A stretch of 39,323 nt of DNA, taken from positions 1 to 39,323 of IMG/VR virus record IMGVR_UViG_3300032118_001817, one strand, 5' to 3'. Positions within the stretch are counted from its first letter, which is position 1. Every line of letters begins with the position of its first letter. The position numbers were made by a program, and so were the translations under genes. The notes beneath the pieces are model-generated. The model was not told the origin of the DNA, made no database searches, and saw nothing but the letters and a program-made list of their open reading frames with translations. The stretch comes from a virus. This document shows positions 24,683 through 32,095 of the stretch, one piece after another.

Positions 24683-26623
24683 CTATTCAATTTTTAATTC
24701 ACTTATATTTTCATATCTTTTTCTTTCAATATATTCTTTACGCCTAACTTCGCTCCATGCAGATACAGGAACTAAAAATCCTACTATTCTTGTATATTTT
24801 TCTACCACATCTTTTCCACAAATGCTACATTTTTTTCCAGTGTCTAAAGTAATATGAGCATCAATACATTTTGAAAAGAAATAGTTAATAGCAAAATATT
24901 GAACTCCTTGTTTAACTACATATTTAATAGCTTTTTTCATCATTGACACTGTTGGAATTTTTTCTCCCAAATTAATATGAAGAATAGTTCCACCACTGAA
25001 ATAATCTTCAAATAAAGACTGAATTCGTATTCTTTCCATAGCATCAATGTCATATACTAATGGAATAAATTGATTTCCATATAAATTAAATTTTTCTTGT
25101 TTATAAAGTAATTTATCGACCTCTGCTAATTTACTTGCTGTTTGTTCTGCTGGAATTTGCTCAAGATTACATTTATATCCATATACTTTAATTTTTTCTT
25201 CAGCTATAGAAGATAATTCTTTTAATACTTTAATAATAAAGTCTTCTGACTCTTTTTGTTTTTTTGTTAAATCATACCCCATAAAATATGCTGCTTCATA
25301 TAAACCACATATTCCTAAAGTTGAATATTGATTGTCTAACTTCATAAAATTATGAGTATATAGTGGCATTTGTTCTTGTATAATTTTATCTTGTATTAAC
25401 AGTCTTCTACAATGATTTATTTTAAAAGCATCTTTTGCTTGATCTCGTAGAAAGTTAAAAAACTTTTCTTCATCTTTATCTGCTAAAAGTCCAATTCGTG
25501 CAAGATTTATAGTAGTAACCCCAAATGAACCTACTTTAATACTTGAACCGCCTATTAAATTTGTATTTTCTTCTTGTGACGCTTTTATAAGATCTTCAAC
25601 ATTACTCAATAACCTACAACAAGAACTTAATGCTGTTAAATTTTCAGCACTAAAAATATTAATATTACCAAAATCTAAATTCATCTTTGAAATAAATTCT
25701 AAAAATTCATTATCTTCAATCTCTTGTTCTTTATTCTTTTTAAACTGAGCTGTTATTATTGGAAATGTAAATATGTCTCTTTTATTAAGCTCACTAAGAC
25801 ATTCCATAAATTTCTTTTGTATTTGCATTGCAAAATCAGAATCAATTTTTTTTCCATTAATTAAATATTGACTACAAAGTTCTTTAAGAAAAAAAGAATC
25901 AAATATAGTTATATTTGTAAATGGTGATTGTATATCTCTTATAGGTTGATTTATAGTATAAATAAATTTTTTAAATTCTTGTCTTATATACTGATCAAGA
26001 AACTTAGGATTATCTTTATACATAGAAATATAATATTTAGAATCATCTAAATCACATTTTAATAAAGCACTATAAATAACTATTACATTTGGTATTGCAG
26101 TTGCTCCCATCATATGTCTTGAAGCAAACATTATAAGTTGCTCCACATGTCTTAAAAAAGCATCTGCATGTTTAGCTGGCAAAGAGGGTTTATTTGTAAT
26201 AAAAGGAAGCCCTTGATACACCAAATCAACAGTGTCAAACGCCCAGCAGTATGGAAGAAAAAAATTAGAAAAATCCTGAATATTAAGATCTTTATTTAAT
26301 TCCTTTTCACATAGTTTATTTGCTTCTTTTATTCCCCACTGTTTTTTTGCTGTTTTCCAAAGTAAATATAATGAATTTAATTTATCAAGTCCTTTATGTA
26401 CTTCGGTCTTAAAGGTTGCTACATTTTTTATTTGCACATTAGCGTTTGAATCTATAGATATATCTGCTACATTTTTTTTAAGAAAATAGTTCTTTGCAAA
26501 AGTCGTCATATCTAAAGATTCACTATTTATTCCCTCTAATTCAAATAGTTGTTTAGGATACTTATCCTTCATATCAAGCATGAAATGCTCAAAACTATCG
26601 TCATACGCCTGTTTAATCCACAA
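24683..26623 (-). CDS. nrdD: Anaerobic (class III) ribonucleotide reductase, large subunit
   Basis: 646 residues from a TTG at 26621-26623 with AAAGG upstream. The core matches class III enzymes: LTALSSCCRLLSNVEDL with active-site cysteine, GGSSIKVGSFGVTTINLARIG, and a C-terminal RIVGFL whose Gly615 is the site of the glycyl radical. It reduces ribonucleoside triphosphates to dNTPs without oxygen, activated by NrdG (26850-27371). Near the radical the zinc site shows C599-x2-C602 but only Cys586 in the first pair: position 589 is Ala where related enzymes have Cys. The presence of this enzyme implies an anaerobic phase for the host. Confidence 0.95.
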   Translation of the reverse strand: MWIKQAYDDSFEHFMLDMKDKYPKQLFELEGINSESLDMTTFAKNYFLKKNVADISIDSNANVQIKNVATFKTEVHKGLDKLNSLYLLWKTAKKQWGIKEANKLCEKELNKDLNIQDFSNFFLPYCWAFDTVDLVYQGLPFITNKPSLPAKHADAFLRHVEQLIMFASRHMMGATAIPNVIVIYSALLKCDLDDSKYYISMYKDNPKFLDQYIRQEFKKFIYTINQPIRDIQSPFTNITIFDSFFLKELCSQYLINGKKIDSDFAMQIQKKFMECLSELNKRDIFTFPIITAQFKKNKEQEIEDNEFLEFISKMNLDFGNINIFSAENLTALSSCCRLLSNVEDLIKASQEENTNLIGGSSIKVGSFGVTTINLARIGLLADKDEEKFFNFLRDQAKDAFKINHCRRLLIQDKIIQEQMPLYTHNFMKLDNQYSTLGICGLYEAAYFMGYDLTKKQKESEDFIIKVLKELSSIAEEKIKVYGYKCNLEQIPAEQTASKLAEVDKLLYKQEKFNLYGNQFIPLVYDIDAMERIRIQSLFEDYFSGGTILHINLGEKIPTVSMMKKAIKYVVKQGVQYFAINYFFSKCIDAHITLDTGKKCSICGKDVVEKYTRIVGFLVPVSAWSEVRRKEYIERKRYENISELKIE

Positions 26624-26643
26624 AATAGTATACCTTTATATAA

Positions 26644-26853
26644 TTATTTCATTCCAAACATGTTTTTTAAAAATTCTAAACTTTCATTTGCATCAATATC
26701 TTTTACATCTGACTCTTCATTCCCTTCAATTAATCTCACTTCATGAATATCAATTAGTTCTCTTAATTGTTCTTCAGCATCAAATTGAGAAAATCCTGTA
26801 AAATCTTTTTGATATTTTTTTCCAAAGAACTCAAAAAATATTCTATATTTCAA
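26644..26853 (-). CDS. Small acidic protein between nrdG and nrdD
   Basis: 69 residues from a TTG at 26851-26853 that overlaps the nrdG stop by four bases; GGAG lies upstream. RIFFEFFGKKYQKDFTGFSQFDAEEQL suggests a small alpha/beta fold, then an acidic tail. Its tight place between nrdG and nrdD suggests an accessory role in the same pathway, but I recognise no family. Confidence 0.55.
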   Translation of the reverse strand: MKYRIFFEFFGKKYQKDFTGFSQFDAEEQLRELIDIHEVRLIEGNEESDVKDIDANESLEFLKNMFGMK

Positions 26854-27371
26854 AACTTATATACTCCATCTTTTGATAATAATTGATAATTACTATTATA
26901 TAATTTCTGATTTTTTGAAGCCAATATAAATTCTGTATCTGTTTTTGATGATATTTGTTTTTGCACTATATTATACTTTCCACATTTAATATATTTAAAC
27001 CCTTCTATTTTATTTTGTATAACATAGTCAATTTCATATCCTGTATACAAACATATATTATATTTTTTACTATTCCTTTTTAAAAATAATTTAGTAAACT
27101 CAATATTTTTTTCATAGAGACAGTCTCCTCCGAGTAGAACAATAGAATTTGCCTTGTTCCTTTTACAAAAATCTTTTAGTTCTTTTTCAAATAAAGAATA
27201 GTCTATAACTTCTCCTTCTTTATCATCTTTCTGTAACTGAGGATTACAACAATCAGCACAATAATGATTACAACCAACTGTATAAATAGAAACACAATGT
27301 TTTTCTGGATCTGGATAATCTAAAAAAGATACTTTTGGTGGAAATTTTAATCTAATTTTTTTATCTTTCAT
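26850..27371 (-). CDS. nrdG: Anaerobic ribonucleotide reductase activating enzyme (radical SAM)
   Basis: 173 residues. C34-x3-C38-x2-C41 (CNHYCADC) binds the 4Fe-4S cluster of radical SAM enzymes; SIVLLGGDCLYE matches the GGE-like SAM-binding part, with Asp instead of Glu. It makes the 5'-deoxyadenosyl radical that activates Gly615 of NrdD. The ATG lies six bases from the IscB transposon end, so its natural upstream region has been replaced: before insertion it would have followed the 31-codon ORF at 28987. Confidence 0.92.
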   Translation of the reverse strand: MKDKKIRLKFPPKVSFLDYPDPEKHCVSIYTVGCNHYCADCCNPQLQKDDKEGEVIDYSLFEKELKDFCKRNKANSIVLLGGDCLYEKNIEFTKLFLKRNSKKYNICLYTGYEIDYVIQNKIEGFKYIKCGKYNIVQKQISSKTDTEFILASKNQKLYNSNYQLLSKDGVYKF

Positions 27372-27373
27372 TT

Positions 27374-28660
27374 TTAACCTATCTCTGGCAAGAAATCCCC
27401 TTCCTTCAGGTGGGGGATGAATTGCCAGTTATTATTATAACTTACTTTCTTTATATTTGAAAAGGATACTTGCTTATATGATTTTTCTGGCAATGTTATA
27501 TACTTTCCAAAAATATCTTTTATATAGCAAGCATTGGTTGTGAATCCAGAAATGAATCCTATTTTTTTATAAACGTTTACTTGATCATTTAGGGTAAATC
27601 CATTCAATGATTTAGTATTCTTTGAATTTCTTACCGATAATGTATTACCTTTTTTTCTTTTTCTGGCTGTTGCTTCATGCAAACTTCTTTTTTTCTTCCT
27701 AAACTGATTTATAAAAAAAATAGAATCAGGATTTTCTTTTATTTGTTTAATACCTGTTATAGCTATTGCATCATTTACATGAGACTTATCTAAATTTAAG
27801 TCACATCGATTTTGAAAAGTTATATTTCCATAAGTAAAGTCAGCATTAGGAAAGATAGTTAATAATCGTCTTCTTATTATATTCATAAAAGTTGAATCTT
27901 TATATGATTTTGATTTCTGTTTTCTTAAAATGTCTTCTTCATGTTTTACATGAATTTCATCATGACATTTTTCATGAAGTAGTGCCCAATCAGATGGTCT
28001 ATCTTTTTCTTTACCGAAAATATGATGGAGTCTCCAGCCATTATTTTTTTGGTATTCTTTATCACAGTATTGACATTTTCCTTTTTCTCTTGCTATCAAG
28101 TAAGCTATTCTATTTCTGTATTCATACATTGTACCTTGCTGATAATCTTTTCCTTCTATTGAGGGGTTCTCAATTTTTTGAATATCAAATTTAGCTGCTT
28201 CAATACTTAATTTACACTTAGGTAATAAGTTATAAAATTTATTTATCCACATCACTGTATTATCTATTCTACTTTGAATTGACGGTGGTAACCATCCTTC
28301 TTTTTTAGAAGCAGTCCTATTAAGAAACCTTGCTTGCCTATAACGAGTAGTTCTATTTCTTCTCGATCTTCTCAATATTTTTCTTGTTTCCAATAATTTT
28401 GAAATATCTTGTCTAAGATCAATCTGACCTTTTGCTAACACATTATTTCCAGAAGTTATAGCAACTCCTACGTGTTTAGAACCAACATCTATACCTAATC
28501 TAGTTTCTTGCTTATAACCAGAAGAACCATAAAGTAATTGAATTGTAAATGGTTTATAATCTACAATTTTTGCTTTTTCTTCTTTAAGAAGCAATCTTGC
28601 TTTTCTTGTGCTGCAAGGCATCAATGCCTCCCCATGCTTGTTAATTACGAAAACTACCAT
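27374..28660 (-). CDS. iscB: IscB RNA-guided endonuclease
   Basis: 428 residues with the full IscB order: PLMP domain (VFVINKHGEALMPC), RuvC-I LGIDVGSKHVGVAI (Asp58), Arg-rich bridge helix (about 94-114, RRSRRNRTTRYRQA), RuvC-II LSIEAAKFD (Glu154), HNH (C196-x2-C199, LHHIFG with H212-H213, then LLHEKCHDEIH), RuvC-III SHVNDAIAI (about 297-305) and a C-terminal TAM-interacting part ending IPHLKEGDFLPEIG. In HNH the usual CxxC second pair reads HxxC. Guided by the omega RNA at 28661-28896 it would cut the empty target site. AAAGGAGG precedes the ATG. The last residues are encoded by the transposon left end and the TAA stop lies in the target sequence. Confidence 0.95.
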   Translation of the reverse strand: MVVFVINKHGEALMPCSTRKARLLLKEEKAKIVDYKPFTIQLLYGSSGYKQETRLGIDVGSKHVGVAITSGNNVLAKGQIDLRQDISKLLETRKILRRSRRNRTTRYRQARFLNRTASKKEGWLPPSIQSRIDNTVMWINKFYNLLPKCKLSIEAAKFDIQKIENPSIEGKDYQQGTMYEYRNRIAYLIAREKGKCQYCDKEYQKNNGWRLHHIFGKEKDRPSDWALLHEKCHDEIHVKHEEDILRKQKSKSYKDSTFMNIIRRRLLTIFPNADFTYGNITFQNRCDLNLDKSHVNDAIAITGIKQIKENPDSIFFINQFRKKKRSLHEATARKRKKGNTLSVRNSKNTKSLNGFTLNDQVNVYKKIGFISGFTTNACYIKDIFGKYITLPEKSYKQVSFSNIKKVSYNNNWQFIPHLKEGDFLPEIG

Positions 28661-28896
28661 TAAGTTTTCCTCCTTTCGGATTTGTTACCCATCCACAAAG
28701 TTATAAAGACTTTACTAAATGAGGTTGACTAAGAGTTTCCTCTTTGTTTACAGCGCCTCGATAGAGCCACAGACTTGGGTACCATCTGTAGGTATCATCA
28801 TCTAAATAACGTAGGTCTCAAAGACCTTGGTGTAGTCAACTAATTACTCTCAAACGTTGCCGTTCAAGCCCCTTCCTTTAGGGAGGAGTAATTGAC
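27378..28896. mobile_element. IscB-carrying IS200/IS605-type element (1519 bp)
   Basis: The left end (plus-strand 27378 onward) begins CCTATC and has the subterminal hairpin AAATCCCCTTCCTTCAGG...GATGAATT, nearly identical to the left end of the TnpB element. The right end on the plus strand reads CCCCTTCCTTTAGGGAGGAG and ends TTGAC at 28896. The element sits directly after TTTAA (27373-27377). No tnpA. The nuclease gene runs right-to-left relative to left/right ends, opposite to TnpB, as expected if IscB guides come from the right-end flank at the RNA 5' side. Boundaries were inferred from comparison of three elements and from reading-frame restoration, so they could be off by a base or two. 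Confidence 0.85.
28661..28896 (-). ncRNA. IscB omega RNA (HEARO-type)
   Basis: This 236-nt non-coding stretch upstream of iscB is more G+C-rich than its surroundings and full of inverted repeats, for example GGTCTTTGAGACC at 28814-28826 and AATTACTC near the start pairing with GAGTAATT some 45 bases later. It occupies the place of the omega RNA in known IscB loci. The guide should be the flanking 16 or so bases at its 5' side, 28897-28912, reading ATAAATAGACCTTATT on the minus strand. The 5' boundary equals the inferred transposon right end; the 3' end may overlap the iscB ribosome site. Confidence 0.8.
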
Positions 28897-28987
28897 AATA
28901 AGGTCTATTTATTGTAATTCCTACAGAATCAGCGTCTACTTCAAATATAGGCCAAAAAACAATTTGATAATTTTTAAGTATACTCAT
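28850..28987 (-). CDS. Small phage ORF, its 3' end altered by the IscB element
   Basis: ATG at 28985-28987 overlaps the end of the ClpP-like gene and has a strong AAGGAGG site ten bases upstream. Residues 1-30 (KNYQIVFWPIFEVDADSVG is its core) are phage-encoded; residues 31-45 (CQLLLPKGRGLNGNV) are read from the transposon right end. Joining the flanks at the inferred TTTAA site gives a codon for Phe and then TAA, so the original product would be 31 residues and lost only that Phe. Function unknown; being the second gene in the clp-nrdG string it may be part of a conserved cluster. Confidence 0.6.
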   Translation of the reverse strand: MSILKNYQIVFWPIFEVDADSVGITINRPYCQLLLPKGRGLNGNV

Positions 28988-29621
28988 CTTCATCTTCCTC
29001 CTTTCTTACTCTTAATTTTGATACAACCTTATTTTTCAATCTATCCTCTATTTCTTTAGCCCCAAAATAAAAAGTCTTTCCATTCATTATCATGTCAATT
29101 TCTTCTTTACTTAAAAATCCTGTGCATAACTCATCTAATATAATTCTAAATCTTTTTAACTCATTTTCATTATTTGTTTTAACTTCGTCTATATTTCCAT
29201 TTGCACAAGCAGAACATGCATGTAACATCATACTTGAAAAAGGATTAATAATTACTTTATCACAAGCAAGAGCAATTAAAGCAGCAGATGAATACGCTGT
29301 ATGAATTTCTGCGATAGTTTCTGCTTCTGTATTAAGAAGATAATAACAAATTTCAATAAAGGTTTCTAAAAATCCTCCACCATTATTTATTCGTAATATT
29401 ACTTCATCCCACTCATTTGCATCTTGTAGTAACTGATATAATCGTCTATAAAAATATGAGTCTGTAATATCAAAATCTAAATTAACTCTACTAATATCTT
29501 TCGAAATTGTAGTTCTTTGAATAAAAGAACTTAAACATTGATCAAATACATCTACAATTTCGTCATCATCATCTTCTTGAATTATTTTTATTAATTTATT
29601 TTTAATCTTTCCAAAGTTCAT
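28974..29621 (-). CDS. ClpP-like serine protease
   Basis: 215 residues. The Clp/S14 fold is indicated by VILRINNGGGFLETFIEICYYL (oxyanion-hole strand), TAYSSAALIALACDKVI with the nucleophile Ser112, and PFSSMMLHACS with His134; the third acid cannot be assigned by eye. Clp-like proteases in phages can process the capsid, but this one stands among replication genes and could instead degrade host proteins. The C-terminal tail KEEDEDEYT is acidic. It overlaps the DnaC-like gene by 20 bases. Confidence 0.75.
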   Translation of the reverse strand: MNFGKIKNKLIKIIQEDDDDEIVDVFDQCLSSFIQRTTISKDISRVNLDFDITDSYFYRRLYQLLQDANEWDEVILRINNGGGFLETFIEICYYLLNTEAETIAEIHTAYSSAALIALACDKVIINPFSSMMLHACSACANGNIDEVKTNNENELKRFRIILDELCTGFLSKEEIDMIMNGKTFYFGAKEIEDRLKNKVVSKLRVRKEEDEDEYT

Positions 29622-30321
29622 CTGATAACCTTTCTTTTCTAATATTTTTTATAGAGTCCAAAAAGTGTAGTTGTAAAAAATTACGATCTAATAAATCAAA
29701 TAAAAAACTACCATAGTTTTGTTTAATCATGTCTAAAGATAAATTTGAAGTAATTACAAAACGTTTATGTGCATAAATTAATTCTCTAAAAAATGTGTCT
29801 AATTCAGACACTATTAATTCCCTACTTGACTCTTTTTTCCATAACAAAGATTTATTTGGATCAAAACAATCATCAAGTATAATTATATCTGCTGATTTTA
29901 ATTCATTTATTCTACTATCAGCTTCTTCATCTCTATGAAATCCTTGAAGCTTCATAATGAAATTAACAAAAGAACCGAACAACATAAACTTAACAGATAA
30001 ACCCTTCTTAATACATCCCTTTCCAAAATTACAAGCACAAGCAGTCTTTTGTGTACCTGTTTCTGATCCCCATAAATAAAGATTTATATCTCTAAATTTT
30101 TCTTCTTGAATTCTATCTACCATTACTTGAAGCTTATGGACATTTTCTCTTGAAAGATCTCCTATATAATCTATAAATTCTACATTATGATAAAATTCAG
30201 GAATATTACTTTTATTAAGAAATAGTTGAAATTTCTTTTTATCCATAGCATTCCAATATTCTTTATTTGGAGCTGCATACTCTTCATCATTTATCTTTAC
30301 TATGTTATATTGTTTTGTCAT
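29602..30321 (-). CDS. DnaC-like AAA+ helicase loader
   Basis: 239 residues. LYLWGSETGTQKTACA (82-97) is the Walker A loop, GTQKT rather than GxGKT; DIIILDDCFD (145-154) is Walker B, followed by LIVSELDTFFRELI, and FVITSNLSLD is the sensor-1 strand. The order and size fit helicase loaders of the DnaC/IstB type that deliver the DnaB-like helicase (6518-7909). The ATG at 30319-30321 has no ribosome site and its promoter-like element ends two bases before it, so the true start may be Met26 (GGA precedes it). Confidence 0.8.
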   Translation of the reverse strand: MTKQYNIVKINDEEYAAPNKEYWNAMDKKKFQLFLNKSNIPEFYHNVEFIDYIGDLSRENVHKLQVMVDRIQEEKFRDINLYLWGSETGTQKTACACNFGKGCIKKGLSVKFMLFGSFVNFIMKLQGFHRDEEADSRINELKSADIIILDDCFDPNKSLLWKKESSRELIVSELDTFFRELIYAHKRFVITSNLSLDMIKQNYGSFLFDLLDRNFLQLHFLDSIKNIRKERLSDELWKD

Positions 30322-30322
30322 G

Positions 30323-30358
30323 ATTATAATATATACAAAATTTATAAAATATTAAATA
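30323..30358 (-). promoter_or_regulatory. TGTATATATTATAAT promoter-like element touching a start codon
   Basis: Minus-strand TTTAATATTTTA and TGTATATATTATAATC, with the TATAAT hexamer ending two bases before the annotated ATG of the DnaC-like gene. A start point about seven bases downstream of TATAAT would lie inside that gene. Confidence 0.5.
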
Positions 30359-31332
30359 AGATTAATTTTTCCACTTATCAAATCTTTATACTGTTCTTCA
30401 TTAGTCATGCTGAGCCCTGAAGCAGCTGAGTGACCTCCCCCTCCCCACTTTTCTGCAATGTCTTTAACAGAAAATCCTTCTCTTGATCTCAACGATATTG
30501 ATCTATTTTCTATAGCTATCTTAAAAGTACTTCTACAAACCGCATATTGAACATCAGGAGACTCCTTCAAGATACGATTCGATATCACACTGAGTCCACT
30601 TGGTGCTTCTAAATATAAATATTTATTTCCTTGTCCATCAACTCTTATCTTCATATTATCTTTTGCTTTCTTATAGTTTTTATCTTCTTTTTGCTTTTCA
30701 GTAGAAATTATTCTATTCTCTCTAAAATTAAACATAAATCGTTTTGATGATCTAAATTTTTCAAGAATTAAATTTATAAAATCAGAATTTTTTTCATAAT
30801 CAGGAGAATCAAAATATCTTGCCCAATTTATAACTCCCTTCTTAAGATAATTAAGATAATTAGCTTCTTCCCAATCTTCTGTATTATCTAACCAAAAGTC
30901 ATATGTATTTACAAGAGTTGCAAATCTCTGAACCACCCTATCTTTTCTTTTAATTCCTTCAGTAAACAAATTATATAACAACAAAGTCGCACAACTTTTA
31001 TCTGTGTAAAAGTAATTACTAAGTTCTCCTAATATACTCTTTCCAGTTTCATGATGATCAAAAATATAAACATCAATATTTAAGTCCTTTTTTAATTTAT
31101 TATACATTTCTAAAGAATTAGGGGTAATGTCCGTAAAAATAACTATATCTATTTTTTCTTTATCTAATAAATCCCAATTAAAATCTGACATACTCCTTTG
31201 ACCAGTATTTAAAAATATTATTTTATTACATATAGGTTCAATATAATATTTTGCAATAATAGTTGCAGATATACCATCAAGATCACTATCACTCACAAAA
31301 TAGATATTTTTATTTTTAAAATTATTTATCAT
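30352..31332 (-). CDS. DHH-family phosphoesterase (RecJ/NrnA-like)
   Basis: 326 residues with motif I DSDLDG (15-20), motif II Asp68 (FTDITPN), motif III DHH (92-94) and the C-terminal DHHA1 signature GGGGHSAASG. These bind two metals and hydrolyse phosphodiester bonds. RecJ-like exonucleases act on single-stranded DNA and NrnA-like ones on short oligonucleotides; with 326 residues it is nearer to NrnA in size. It has no ribosome site and begins 50 bases after the structured RNA at 31384-31468, which might control its translation. Confidence 0.85.
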   Translation of the reverse strand: MINNFKNKNIYFVSDSDLDGISATIIAKYYIEPICNKIIFLNTGQRSMSDFNWDLLDKEKIDIVIFTDITPNSLEMYNKLKKDLNIDVYIFDHHETGKSILGELSNYFYTDKSCATLLLYNLFTEGIKRKDRVVQRFATLVNTYDFWLDNTEDWEEANYLNYLKKGVINWARYFDSPDYEKNSDFINLILEKFRSSKRFMFNFRENRIISTEKQKEDKNYKKAKDNMKIRVDGQGNKYLYLEAPSGLSVISNRILKESPDVQYAVCRSTFKIAIENRSISLRSREGFSVKDIAEKWGGGGHSAASGLSMTNEEQYKDLISGKINLI

Positions 31333-31383
31333 TATATTTTTTTAAAGAATCTTTTATTTTCTTATTTGATAATCTATTAAAAA

Positions 31384-31468
31384 AATAGACAGAAATAGGG
31401 ATAACTGGAGAGTTCAAGGTAGGATTAACTACACCCCCACTTTCGAGCGATAACTCTATCTGTCTATT
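31384..31468 (-). ncRNA. Candidate structured RNA, copy 2
   Basis: 85 nt with the same layout as 11184-11267: P1 of 10 bp (31384-31393 with 31459-31468), P2 AGAGTT/AACTCT, crossing helix P4 TGGGGGT/ATCCCTA and hairpin P5 GTAG/CTAC. Relative to copy 1, P1, P2 and P4 contain double substitutions that keep pairing, while single-stranded CGAAAG, GGGGTGTAG and CCTACCT are unchanged. It sits in the leader of the DHH gene, whose ATG lies 51 bases on without a ribosome site, so translational control is possible. Confidence 0.7.
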
Positions 31469-31576
31469 ATTAAAAAGCAAAATTAGTTATTTCTCCTTAT
31501 AAATCTATCAATAAACAAAAAATTCTCCTTAAACAAATATATTTTTTGCTATTTACAAAAACTAATCCTTTCTTAA

Positions 31577-31588
31577 TTTATTAGTAAA
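31577..31588 (-). promoter_or_regulatory. TTTACTAATAAA element (putative phage promoter)
   Basis: Minus-strand TTTACTAATAAATTAA, immediately after the T-tract of the terminator of gene 31648-31947. It would drive the structured RNA at 31384-31468 and the DHH gene. Confidence 0.5.
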
Positions 31589-31636
31589 AAGAAAATATTG
31601 CCCTTAATTAATCTCATTTTAACTAAGGGCAATATT
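31586..31636 (-). terminator. Rho-independent terminator after the 99-residue gene
   Basis: Perfect 13-bp inverted repeat AATATTGCCCTTA (31624-31636 with 31594-31606) with a 17-base loop, followed by TTCTTTTT on the minus strand. Confidence 0.85.
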
Positions 31637-31647
31637 CTTAAAAACTA

Positions 31648-31947
31648 TTACACGTAAAAAGACCCGCATACAGTCACTTGATCTCCAGATTCTAACACGT
31701 CTGCAATACCAGAAATAAACCTTGTTGAACCATTCTGTACATATACTATACCAGAAACTGACTCATAGAAAGTTTTAAAATTGGCTTTAATCTTGTTTGA
31801 TGAATTAATAACCTTAAGCGTATAAGCTAATTCGTCAGTGTTATTTTTATCAATGAATGTTACTCTTGCAACTCCTGATGTTACTTCACTTGTTATAACA
31901 TCATGAGTAACCGTCTTGGGCCTATGATAAGTAGTATAATTTGCCAT
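31648..31947 (-). CDS. Small beta-rich protein, monocistronic between terminators
   Basis: 99 residues, beta-rich (VARVTFIDKNNTDELAYTL; SGIVYVQNGSTRFISGIADV; GDQVTVCGSFYV), no signal peptide. It has a long structured leader with a TTTACTAATAAA element (32084-32095), an AGAGAGGTGAG ribosome site and a strong terminator after it (31586-31636), so it is a stand-alone unit. Such small strongly terminated units are often abundant virion decoration proteins; this role is inferred only from context. Confidence 0.6.
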   Translation of the reverse strand: MANYTTYHRPKTVTHDVITSEVTSGVARVTFIDKNNTDELAYTLKVINSSNKIKANFKTFYESVSGIVYVQNGSTRFISGIADVLESGDQVTVCGSFYV

Positions 31948-32083
31948 TTTCTATCTCACCTCTCTTTGTACTAAAATTTTAAAAGGGAGTTGATTTTCTC
32001 TATTGGTAAATGACAGTTTTAGCAACTATCAAAGATTCTTGAGAAGAATCAAATACCTCTGTATAATTGATATTTCAATTATA

Positions 32084-32095
32084 TTTATTAGTAAA
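32084..32095 (-). promoter_or_regulatory. TTTACTAATAAA element (putative phage promoter) with palindrome
   Basis: Minus-strand TTTACTAATAAATATA right after a terminator T-tract. Directly downstream, 32063-32082, is the palindrome ATAATTGA-4-TCAATTAT, a possible operator. Drives the 99-residue gene. Confidence 0.5.

Larger units (their letters stand above)
31333..31647 (-). other. Intergenic region with terminator, promoter element and structured RNA
   Basis: 315 bases. Besides the terminator, the TTTACTAATAAA element and RNA copy 2, it has two AAGGAG boxes near 31493-31530; the first precedes an 11-codon ORF from TTG (31483-31518) that contains AGA, AGG and AGA codons and might be a leader peptide. 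No other gene seen. Confidence 0.5.

Noticed and set aside
28661-28973. CRISPR array or tracrRNA near the Cas9-like protein
   Set aside because: No direct repeats with spacers; protein order and upstream RNA are those of IscB.
31394-31404. I-SceI-like site TAGGGATAAC in the structured RNA
   Set aside because: Only ten bases agree and copy 1 lacks it; the bases belong to the P4 helix, so coincidence.
31384-31468. Hammerhead, HDV-like or group I ribozyme
   Set aside because: The hammerhead CUGANGA and GAAA order is absent in copy 2; the helix order differs from HDV and group I cores, although a pseudoknot is shared.
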